Shown here: one piece after another, positions 1-5,709 of the stretch
How the letters are laid out: each line of letters opens with the position of its first letter
Numbering within the stretch: the stretch's first letter is position 1
Source: Oscillospiraceae bacterium
GTDB lineage: Bacteria > Bacillota > Clostridia > Oscillospirales > Oscillospiraceae
DNA: 11,266 nucleotides
Direction: 5' to 3'
NCBI GenBank assembly: GCA_028705905.1
Contig: JAQWCP010000026.1
Span: 1-11,266 of the forward strand
Translations under genes and position numbers: made by a program
Notes under the pieces: generated by a model
The model's database searches: none
Seen by the model: only the letters and a program-made list of their open reading frames with translations
Told to the model about the DNA's origin: nothing

Positions 1-2
1 AC

Positions 3-593
3 GGGGGAGTTACTTATGCCGACAAGAGAATTTTAACCACGGATAAGGTTGAGGAGGTAGCAGAAGTAAACGGTGCAAAATTTATTTCGGGTTCAAATCT
101 CTGCATCAATTTGACAGTCCCCTCACGAGTCCATCCTTTTTATAATCCGCCCCAAGCCCGTGGTGAAGATACTTTTCTTAGCACTTGTCTAAGCGAAAAT
201 AAAGTTCTACGTGTGCCTTGCTATACATTTCATGATGCGTTTTCTTTCTATAAGCCGCTTATGAGCGGCGTCCTGCCCGTATCTCTGCAAAAAATCACGG
301 CTGATTCAACCGCAGTTGTAAGCAGATTTTATAAAGCTTGTATTGGATGGATTCGTTATAAGCCCTTACTGTTGTATATCACAAACCCTGACCGATACGA
401 TACTCAAATATCTGAAATGCATAAGCAACTTTCCATGACCTTGCCAAAAATGTGCAAGTATTTTAATAATCCGGATTTTATGAAAGTGTTAGACGAACTT
501 GATTATTATCATCAAAATGTGAGGAAGCATTATGATGATTTCGCTGCTACACAGCAGATTTGGGCAAAACTAACGCAATACTTATTGAAGTAA
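3..593 (+). CDS. Glycosyltransferase-like protein, C-terminal part (5' end outside window)
   Basis: The frame is open from the first bases of the window and ends at TAA 591-593, so this is the last ~196 residues of a gene that starts upstream. A TTG at 111 could be taken as a start, but the frame runs through it and the preceding residues (KFISGSNLCINL) look like continuous protein. The segment PFYNPPQARGEDTFLS followed by VPCYTFHDAF resembles the acidic catalytic-side motif and following strand of GT-A type sugar transferases; that likeness is from memory of the family. If right, it would transfer a sugar to a cell-surface glycan. The gene is visibly more AT-rich than the DNA from about 640 onward and points toward the mobile element, whose last gene ends only 42 bases away. 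It may be host sequence at the insertion site. The family is uncertain; that it is a real coding frame is likely. Confidence 0.6.
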   Translation, partial: GGVTYADKRILTTDKVEEVAEVNGAKFISGSNLCINLTVPSRVHPFYNPPQARGEDTFLSTCLSENKVLRVPCYTFHDAFSFYKPLMSGVLPVSLQKITADSTAVVSRFYKACIGWIRYKPLLLYITNPDRYDTQISEMHKQLSMTLPKMCKYFNNPDFMKVLDELDYYHQNVRKHYDDFAATQQIWAKLTQYLLK

Positions 594-607
594 ATGCTAC
601 GCTTTCG

Positions 608-640
608 ATCATTAACAGCATAAGCCACCCGCCCTTTACA
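608..640. repeat. Candidate left element end sharing short blocks with 7530-7553
   Basis: Read on the plus strand this stretch carries ATCATTA (608-614), ACAGCATA (615-622) and CCACCC followed by CCTTTAC (625-639). The same blocks, in the same orientation but a different order and spacing, occur at the virB6 break: ATCATTA 7530-7536, CCACCCTTTAC 7537-7547, ACAGCATA 7546-7553. Shared short direct repeats at both edges of a serine-recombinase element are what attachment sites would give, but the blocks are short and rearranged, so this is only a candidate. Confidence 0.3.
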
Positions 641-2042
641 ACTCCATATCCTGCGCCCTGCGTGTTTGCTGTTCCCGTTGTTCCTGACGCAAAATACTGT
701 AAACACTTTTGCGGATTTGTTCGGCTTCTCTAACCTCGCCTTTGAGCGCGACATATCTTTGATTGAGTGTTTTTCGCTTGTCGGTCAGTTCGGCATATTC
801 CGCTTTCCATGCCTTTGTCGGCAGGGTGGTCTTGCCGTTCATCACGCCTTTGAGGTAGTTATTTGCAGCCGTGAATAGGGTTTGCTCGCTATCCGTCAAT
901 GCCTTTTTGCCCCTGTGTTTTAAGTAAATGTCTGCTTGCTCGATATGCTTCTTCAAAGTAGCCATACGCCTGTCAATGGGTTTGAGTTCATCACGAATAT
1001 CAATCTGCTCCCCAATCATGGACTTAAACTTTTCATCAAGCCCCGCCATATCCATAATCTGATTTTGTTGCAGGAAATTCAGCATTTTTGCGGCGGCTTT
1101 CAGATTGCCGACAGCTTGATAACGGTCTGATTTGCCTGTCTGCTCCCGCCGTGAAAGTATGTTTTGAATAACATCGGCAAGGGTGGGCGGCTCGGTGTTT
1201 TCCATTTCCTCTTTCAGCCAGTTTTGCAGTTTGGAGATACGCGCCTTTAACTGCCGCAAACGCTGATTGGTGACTTCAATTTCGCGGTTCATATTGCCGC
1301 GCTCGGTGCGGATTCCGCGCTTCTCCATCTGGAAAGCGGCAACGCCTATATGGACGGTGGGGATTTGCTCTATCCCTTGACGCTCATAGGAACGGTGGTC
1401 TATGCGCTCGGCATGATTTTGTTTTTCCAAAATGGAATTGACACAATCAGCCCATGCCGCCCGCCATTCTTCCGCTTTGGTCTGCTCGTTCCAGTCTGTG
1501 GCCGGAATGGATTTGCATTTGTAGGAACGCTTTTTCGGGTCATAGATTTTGTTGCCTTGCGGGTCAAGAATGTAATCCTTTTTCTGCTTATCACCCCATG
1601 CTTTTTCTTCGGTAAATGGGCGCATTGTCAGCATGACATGGGCGTGTGGATTTCCGTCTCTTTTGTCGTGAATACAAACATCGGCGCACATTCCCGCCGA
1701 TACAAAATGCTGATTTACATACTCGCGGACAAGGAAAATGTTTTGCTCCCTCGTCAATTCAACAGGCAGGGCAAGTTCAATTTCCCGCGCAAGCTGTGCG
1801 TTTTTCGCTTTTTCGATTTTCTCCACGGCGTTCCACAAAACGGCGCGGTCTGCGTACTCGGCGGGGGCGTTGTCGGGCAGTAAAATTTCGGTATGGACTA
1901 CGCCGCCCTTGCGGGTGTAGTCATGGGTCAATCCGTCATATTCGTTCGTGATGATTTCTCCCGAACGATAAGCGGCGGCGGCAACTGCGGATTTGCCTTT
2001 GCCACGGCTGATGATTTTAATGCTGCAATGGTAGATGGCGAT
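636..2042 (-). CDS. mobL: MobA/MobL-family (MobQ) relaxase; expected ATG start replaced by ATC
   Basis: Relaxase that would nick one strand at oriT, stay bound through a tyrosine and lead the strand into a recipient. Reading from 2042 gives 468 residues beginning (I)AIYHCSIKIISRGKGKSAV, then AAAAYRSG with the presumed catalytic Tyr25. The metal-binding His pair is in NPHAHVM (His133, His135), and a long charged, probably coiled C-terminal half follows. The conserved N-terminus places the start at 2042-2040, where the codon is ATC, eight bases after an AAAGGGGGG ribosome binding site. An in-frame TAG lies only 16 codons upstream of that ATC, with no ATG, GTG or TTG between. The first ordinary start is TTG at 1931, which would remove Tyr25 and leave a 431-residue non-catalytic protein. 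Either ATC initiates weakly, the gene is inactivated, or the base is a sequencing error. The nitroreductase gene lies directly upstream in the opposite direction. Confidence 0.85.
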   Translation of the reverse strand: MAIYHCSIKIISRGKGKSAVAAAAYRSGEIITNEYDGLTHDYTRKGGVVHTEILLPDNAPAEYADRAVLWNAVEKIEKAKNAQLAREIELALPVELTREQNIFLVREYVNQHFVSAGMCADVCIHDKRDGNPHAHVMLTMRPFTEEKAWGDKQKKDYILDPQGNKIYDPKKRSYKCKSIPATDWNEQTKAEEWRAAWADCVNSILEKQNHAERIDHRSYERQGIEQIPTVHIGVAAFQMEKRGIRTERGNMNREIEVTNQRLRQLKARISKLQNWLKEEMENTEPPTLADVIQNILSRREQTGKSDRYQAVGNLKAAAKMLNFLQQNQIMDMAGLDEKFKSMIGEQIDIRDELKPIDRRMATLKKHIEQADIYLKHRGKKALTDSEQTLFTAANNYLKGVMNGKTTLPTKAWKAEYAELTDKRKTLNQRYVALKGEVREAEQIRKSVYSILRQEQREQQTRRAQDMEL

Positions 2043-2068
2043 AGGGTTATCCCCCCTTTCTGTTTTGA

Positions 2069-2097
2069 TTGAATGTATGGCGGTAGGGTGCTATAAT
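2069..2097 (+). promoter_or_regulatory. Sigma-A-type promoter for the nitroreductase gene
   Basis: TTGAAT at 2069-2074 and a perfect TATAAT at 2092-2097 are separated by 17 bases. Transcription would start near 2104, giving a leader of about 45 bases before the ATG at 2150. The promoter lies just upstream of mobL and points away from it, so the nitroreductase is expressed independently of the mobilization genes. Confidence 0.7.
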
Positions 2098-2149
2098 TTA
2101 GATGGTTAAGTTTAGGTGAATAATGTTGACAATAAAAGGATTTTTGATA

Positions 2150-2689
2150 ATGGATTTTCTTCAACTGGCAAAACAGAGATGCACAACACGGGGTTTTACG
2201 GATAAACACATTCCTGAAAAGGATTTAGAATATATCCTGCATGTTGGACGTATTGCTCCAACTGCCTGTAATCAGCAGCCACAGCGGATTATCGTTGTGC
2301 AGAAGCCCGAAAATATTATGAAAGTTCAAAAAGCATACAGGACATTTGGCTCCACCTGCGTTTTGATTGTTTGCCGCGACAGGAGAAATGAGCTTATTCG
2401 CCCCTATGACCAAAAATGTTCGGGGGATTTGGATATAGGAATCGTTTGTGACCATATGATGCTCGCGGCAAGGGAAAAGGGTATTGGCAGCGTTATGGTG
2501 GGCTTGTTTGATCCTGCTATCATATGCGCCGAGTTTGAAATACCGGAATATATAGTACCTACCGCCCTTTTGATTATGGGGTATCCAGAAGAATTTTTAA
2601 GTCCAGAGCGTCACAGCAAAGATAGGAAGCCACTTGATGAAACGGTTATGTTTGAATGTTATTCCGAAAAGTACAGTAATCCGTCTTAG
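2150..2689 (+). CDS. Nitroreductase-family flavoprotein (cargo gene)
   Basis: A 179-residue, probably cytoplasmic FMN enzyme of the small nitroreductase family, which reduces nitro compounds, quinones or similar acceptors with NAD(P)H. The N-terminal RCTTRGF (Arg10, Arg14) and APTACNQQPQR (36-46) match the phosphate-contacting part of the FMN site. GIGSVMVGLFDP (111-122) and YIVPTALLIMGYP (134-146) match the second flavin-binding half. The length is normal for the family. An ATG at 2123 is in frame, but the one at 2150 is preferred because AAAAGGA ends ten bases before it and the family N-terminus begins at MDFLQLAKQRC. It has its own promoter and faces opposite to its neighbours, sitting between the oriT region and the relaxase gene, which suggests an acquired passenger. 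The physiological substrate cannot be read from the sequence. Confidence 0.88.
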   Translation: MDFLQLAKQRCTTRGFTDKHIPEKDLEYILHVGRIAPTACNQQPQRIIVVQKPENIMKVQKAYRTFGSTCVLIVCRDRRNELIRPYDQKCSGDLDIGIVCDHMMLAAREKGIGSVMVGLFDPAIICAEFEIPEYIVPTALLIMGYPEEFLSPERHSKDRKPLDETVMFECYSEKYSNPS

Positions 2690-2711
2690 CAGCATAAAGC
2701 CAACGTTCATA

Positions 2712-2733
2712 TTTTGTGCCGATAGGCACAAAA
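2712..2733. repeat. Perfect 9-bp inverted repeat beside oriT
   Basis: TTTTGTGCC and GGCACAAAA flank a GATA loop. The A/T-rich outer ends make it look like a terminator in both directions, so it may end the nitroreductase transcript 23 bases after its stop. It also sits beside the oriT repeats and may belong to that region. Confidence 0.5.
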
Positions 2734-2753
2734 CGCCGCCGGCAGGCCGCACA

Positions 2754-2799
2754 ATACCACATGAATGTGGTATATAAGTGCGCCCTTGCTACGCAAGGG
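2754..2799 (+). other. oriT: Origin of transfer (oriT) with MobQ/RSF1010-type nic site
   Basis: The core TAAGTGCGCCCT at 2775-2786 is the nic consensus known for RSF1010/pSK41-type (MobQ) origins, with cleavage expected between G2782 and C2783 on the plus strand. Immediately before it is a perfect 9-bp inverted repeat (ATACCACAT, GA, ATGTGGTAT; 2754-2773), as usual for relaxase recognition hairpins. Just after it is a second one (CCCTTGC, TAC, GCAAGGG; 2783-2799). The site lies between the DUF3847 gene and the MobQ relaxase gene, the family that uses this motif. Cleavage here would send the strand 5'-2783 onward first, with the relaxase gene entering last. The motif and repeats are seen directly; the function is inferred. 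Confidence 0.8.
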
Positions 2800-2807
2800 A
2801 GAGGGCG

Positions 2808-3167
2808 TTAGCCGCTCTGCCTTGCGCCGTTTCCCTCGTCCTGCTCACGCTGCCCGCCGTTGCTCTGCGCCGTTCCTGCGGATTTTGATAGGATAGGATT
2901 GATATGCCCCGCTTGGATTTCGGTAAGTATATGGCGGCTGTGTTCGGTGATGATGGTTCTTTCAAGGAAGATTTTGAATTGCTCGTCCGTCAGGGGTATG
3001 GTATCAGGCAACAGGCTTTCCAGAAGCCCTGCCCGCTTGCAAAGGCGTTTCGTCCTGTCCTTGCGCTCCTGCTCTTTTTGCTGTTGCATAAGCCGTTTTT
3101 CTTGGTTTTTCAGTTGTTCAATCTGCACTTGAATATCCGCTATTTTTTCGGTTTTGGTCTTTGCCAT
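2808..3167 (-). CDS. DUF3847-type small mobilization-associated protein
   Basis: A 119-residue, highly charged protein. Residues ~1-45 are rich in Lys, Glu and Gln with heptad spacing (IQVQIEQLKNQEKRLMQQQ), predicting a coiled coil. The middle (LLESLLPDTIPLTDEQFKIFLERTI) matches what I recall of DUF3847 proteins found beside MobA/MobL genes. The tail is polar and low in complexity. The start at 3167 is chosen because AGGAG lies eight bases before it; the in-frame ATG ten codons earlier has no such site. It follows the recombinase gene beyond a terminator and ends nine bases from the oriT inverted repeats, so a role as a relaxosome accessory or DNA-binding partner of MobL is a reasonable inference, not shown by sequence. 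No separate promoter is evident, so it may depend on read-through. Confidence 0.75.
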   Translation of the reverse strand: MAKTKTEKIADIQVQIEQLKNQEKRLMQQQKEQERKDRTKRLCKRAGLLESLLPDTIPLTDEQFKIFLERTIITEHSRHILTEIQAGHINPILSKSAGTAQSNGGQREQDEGNGARQSG

Positions 3168-3195
3168 GTGTAAAACTCCTTTCAGTTTTGAGCGC

Positions 3196-3230
3196 AAAAA
3201 AGCGGCTTACCCGTTTTGTGAGTAAGCCGC
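3196..3230 (-). terminator. Intrinsic terminator after the serine recombinase gene
   Basis: On the minus strand GCGGCTTAC and GTAAGCCGC form a perfect 9-bp stem around an 11-base loop, followed directly by six T. It begins 22 bases after the recombinase stop and lies just before the DUF3847 gene. Confidence 0.85.
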
Positions 3231-3251
3231 CTTTCGCGGTCAATATTTGGT

Positions 3252-5063
3252 TTATGCGCTTTTCTTTCGCGCCTGTTTTTCCTGTTCCTGTTCTTTCTGC
3301 TTTTGCTTTGCGGCATATCGCCGCTGCGCTTCGCGCCGCTGTTCCCGTTTTCGCCGCGCCTTTTCCTCTGCGGCAATTTCTTCGGCGGTCGGCTCCGGTA
3401 TGGGCACCTCAAACCTGCCGATAAAGTTCAGGTAAATGTCTACCTGCTGCTGCCGTTCCCCGCTTGACTTGTCCGCTTCGTGAACCACGATTTTTTCTAT
3501 AAACTCATGTATTATTGTGGGGGTCAATTCGGAAAAATCGGTGTGCCGTTTTACCAACTCAATAAATTTATCCGCTTTTACGCTGTCGGCGTGAAAGCTG
3601 TCCAGTTCAACCTGTAGCTGCGCTATGGATTGCTCCAGTTCCGTCTGCTCCTGCTCATAATCCTGAGATAGCACTTCAAAGCGTTTATCGGTCAGTTTGC
3701 CGCTTACGTTATCTTCGTAAATGCGGCGAATGAGGGTATTCAGTTCGGCAATCCGTTTTTGCTCCTTTGCTATTTTCCGCTTATGGGATTTCGCCGTTTC
3801 CTCCTGCCGTACCTCTGAGGTTTCGCGCACCTGCTTCACAAACTCGGCTTCATTGGTTTTTACAAAGCCGCTTACCGATTTGATAGCGTCCAACGCCAAT
3901 TCCCGCAAAACTACGGTGCGGATTTGGTGATTGGTGCATTGACGGTTATACTTCCTGCCCGTAAGGTTGTAGGTGGAACAGGTGTAAACATCTTTGGGCG
4001 GGCGGTTGCATACATAGCCTTTTTTATTGATTTGGGTGGTGGGGTATGGCTGCCTGTGGTTATACAGCTTCGCGCCGCAATCGGCGCAAAAGACTAATCC
4101 CGTCAATGGGTTCGCTTCGCCGTGGTCGGTGCGCCGTACCGTCTTGCGGCAACGCTGCGCCGTTTCCCATGTTTCGGGGTCGATAATGGCGGGGTGGGTG
4201 TTCTCAAAAATTACCCAATCCTCTTTGGGATTTTCCTTTGCCTTTTTATCCTTGTAGCTGTCCTTGTAGGTGCGGAAATTCACGGTATGCCCCATGTATT
4301 CCGGCCTTTCAATGATATGCGCTATGGTGTTGGTGCTCCATGCGTAAGGCTCGGAATGGTCGTAGCTGTTTTCGTAGTTCACTATCCCTTTTTTGTACTG
4401 GTAGTAAGAGGGGCGTTCTATCTTTTCATCATGCAATATCCGCGCTATCTGCGTAGGGCCTTTGCCCTCGATTGTGAGGGCGAATATGCGCCGCACAATG
4501 GGCGCGGCTTCGGGGTCGATTATCCATTTATCCTTATCTGCGGGGTCGGGCATATAGCCGTATATGGCCTTGAAGGTCAGCCGCTTGCCGCTCATGCCCC
4601 GCGCCCTGTGGCTGGCTTTCACCTTGCGGCTTGCGTCACGCAAGTACCATTCCGACATGATATTGAGGAAGGGGGCAAACTCGCCGCTTTCGCGGTTTGC
4701 GCTGTCGATATTGTTCGCTATGGCGATAAAGCGGACATTCTTTTCCCTGAAAAAGACTTCGGTGTAAAAGCCCGTTTGCAGATAGTCGCGGCCTATCCGC
4801 GACATATCTTTGGAAATGACGGTGGCTACATTTCCTTTTTCGATTTCCTCAATCAGCCTTTTCCAATCGGGCCTGTCAAAATTCCCGCCCGAATAACCGT
4901 CATCAGAAAAATGGGCAATATTAGAAAAGCCGTTTTGCGCGGCGTACTTTTCCAACATTGCCTTTTGGTTTACGATTGATAAGCTGTCCCCGATAGATTC
5001 ATCATCACGCGATAGCCGGGAATACAAAGCCGTGATTTTTTCATTGCCTGTCTGCCTGTTCAT
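3252..5063 (-). CDS. Large serine recombinase (TndX/TnpX-like integrase)
   Basis: A 603-residue site-specific recombinase that would excise and integrate the element through a serine-DNA intermediate. The N-terminal resolvase domain (about 8-150) shows ALYSRLSRDDE with catalytic Ser18, the DDGYSGGNFDRP loop (54-65) and the arginine-rich DMSRIGRDYL (86-95). The recombinase domain follows (about 165-300). A zinc ribbon comes next (FCADCGAKL, Cys326 and Cys329, with Cys352, Cys362 and Cys376 as further candidates), then a coiled coil (about 410-500), a DUF4368-like region (DFSELTPTIIHEFIEKIVVHE) and a basic Arg/Lys/Gln tail. The size and order match intact members of the family. The start at 5063 has AGGAG six bases upstream. 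It has its own consensus promoter, overlapped by an inverted repeat, and its own terminator; tnpW lies just upstream. Nothing suggests inactivation. Confidence 0.95.
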   Translation of the reverse strand: MNRQTGNEKITALYSRLSRDDESIGDSLSIVNQKAMLEKYAAQNGFSNIAHFSDDGYSGGNFDRPDWKRLIEEIEKGNVATVISKDMSRIGRDYLQTGFYTEVFFREKNVRFIAIANNIDSANRESGEFAPFLNIMSEWYLRDASRKVKASHRARGMSGKRLTFKAIYGYMPDPADKDKWIIDPEAAPIVRRIFALTIEGKGPTQIARILHDEKIERPSYYQYKKGIVNYENSYDHSEPYAWSTNTIAHIIERPEYMGHTVNFRTYKDSYKDKKAKENPKEDWVIFENTHPAIIDPETWETAQRCRKTVRRTDHGEANPLTGLVFCADCGAKLYNHRQPYPTTQINKKGYVCNRPPKDVYTCSTYNLTGRKYNRQCTNHQIRTVVLRELALDAIKSVSGFVKTNEAEFVKQVRETSEVRQEETAKSHKRKIAKEQKRIAELNTLIRRIYEDNVSGKLTDKRFEVLSQDYEQEQTELEQSIAQLQVELDSFHADSVKADKFIELVKRHTDFSELTPTIIHEFIEKIVVHEADKSSGERQQQVDIYLNFIGRFEVPIPEPTAEEIAAEEKARRKREQRREAQRRYAAKQKQKEQEQEKQARKKSA

Positions 5064-5105
5064 GGATTACTCCTTTCAGGCAAACGGCTCATTTGCAGTA
5101 CCCAT

Positions 5106-5141
5106 ATTATACCGTGAACGGGGCGTTTTTTCAACGCCCCG
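5106..5141 (-). promoter_or_regulatory. Promoter of the recombinase gene with overlapping inverted repeat (candidate operator)
   Basis: On the minus strand TTGAAA (5134-5129) and TATAAT (5111-5106) are 17 bases apart, close to the consensus, with transcription expected from about 5099. A perfect 9-bp inverted repeat (CGGGGCGTT at 5119-5127, AACGCCCCG at 5133-5141) covers most of the spacer and touches the -35 box. No T-run follows either arm, so a terminator is less likely than a protein-binding site. The regulator is unknown. Confidence 0.65.
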
Positions 5142-5160
5142 CTGCAAATATTTTTCCTGC

Positions 5161-5376
5161 TCATGGCTTTGCCGCCTCGTTTTTTACAAGCCGCAATATT
5201 TTATCGCTCATAGTTTCGCGGCTCGTCTTGCTGAAATGGACGGACACACGGTAGTTGGTGGAGCCGATACGCTTTGTGAATACGCTGCTTTCACACGGTG
5301 GCTTTGCTTTGGATGGGATAAGATTTGGATTGATACAATTCATGTTATCGGTAATAATCATCCTTTCTGCGGGCAT
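5161..5376 (-). CDS. tnpW: TnpW-family small transposon protein
   Basis: A 71-residue protein whose C-terminal half (FTKRIGSTNYRVSVHFSKTSRETMSDKILRLVKNE) matches the conserved part of TnpW, a small protein carried beside TnpX/TndX recombinases; its biochemical role is not established to my knowledge. The start is ambiguous. The ATG at 5376 has AGGGG five bases before it. The ATG at 5361 overlaps the TGA of the small upstream frame as ATGA, which suggests translational coupling. The ATG at 5343 is also in frame. The gene ends 97 bases before the recombinase start, and that gap holds the recombinase promoter, so tnpW and the recombinase can be transcribed separately or by read-through. Confidence 0.8.
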   Translation of the reverse strand: MPAERMIITDNMNCINPNLIPSKAKPPCESSVFTKRIGSTNYRVSVHFSKTSRETMSDKILRLVKNEAAKP

Positions 5377-5579
5377 TGCTGCCCCTGTGGATTTTGGAAA
5401 GCCATTGCCGGGGGCTTTGGCTTTGATTTGTTTTTCCCGCTTTCATCCCGGCCACGTTCCTGCGTCCTGCCTTGGTTGGCATTAGGCGCGTTTTCCCGGT
5501 CACTGCCCTTCGCGTCACGCCCCGGCGTGTTCCATGCAAAGGTTGCGGTTCCCGGTATCTGACCGGCTGCGGTATTCAG
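5358..5579 (-). CDS. Small hydrophilic frame upstream of tnpW, unclear start
   Basis: On the minus strand a frame is open from about 5629 to a TGA at 5360-5358 that overlaps an in-frame ATG of tnpW (ATGA). It reads LNTAAGQIPGTATFAWNTPG, then a polar stretch rich in Asn, Gln, Arg, Lys and Gly, ending QQCPQKG. I do not recognise it. Its base composition looks like coding DNA of the neighbourhood, it fills the otherwise very long (~230 base) leader between promoter and tnpW, and the overlap suggests coupling. Against it, the frame has no ATG, GTG or TTG start near its beginning, only CTG at 5579 or ATA at 5591. It may be a gene that lost its start, a fragment, or merely leader sequence. A TTG-started frame (5345-5539) overlaps it and looks less protein-like. 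Confidence 0.3.
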   Translation of the reverse strand: MNTAAGQIPGTATFAWNTPGRDAKGSDRENAPNANQGRTQERGRDESGKNKSKPKPPAMAFQNPQGQQCPQKG

Positions 5580-5611
5580 TTTTACGGGTTTTATATTTTT
5601 CCCGCCTGTAA

Positions 5612-5641
5612 ATATTATCGCATAATTTATTGACTAAACAA
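5612..5641 (-). promoter_or_regulatory. Leftward promoter for the small frame and tnpW
   Basis: On the minus strand TTGTTT (5641-5636) and TAATAT (5617-5612) are 18 bases apart, predicting a start near 5605. Its -35 box directly abuts the -35 box of the rightward promoter, so the two transcription units diverge from one compact site and could be co-regulated. Confidence 0.45.
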
Positions 5642-5658
5642 GCGATTTGAGCTATCAT
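5630..5658 (+). promoter_or_regulatory. Rightward promoter for the zinc-knuckle protein gene
   Basis: TTGACT at 5630-5635 and TATCAT at 5653-5658 are 17 bases apart. Transcription would begin near 5665, giving a leader of about 45 bases to the ATG at 5710. Confidence 0.6.
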
Positions 5659-5709
5659 ACAAGTAACCGTTTAATCATCAAAACACAATTCCTGTTGAAA
5701 AGGAGTGAA

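Noticed and set aside
636..1931. Relaxase starting at TTG 1931
   Set aside because: This start would discard the conserved N-terminus with the presumed catalytic tyrosine; homology continues upstream to 2042.
1928..2209. 93-codon minus-strand frame across the mobL start
   Set aside because: Its sequence is the mobL N-terminus read in another frame; the mobL frame gives the conserved relaxase start.
2712..2799. CRISPR-like or phage attachment array from the cluster of short palindromes
   Set aside because: The repeats are three different hairpins with no repeat-spacer pattern, and the core matches a MobQ nic site.
4122..4979. 285-codon plus-strand open frame opposite the serine recombinase
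   Set aside because: Antisense shadow of an intact recombinase gene; no start signal or known family.
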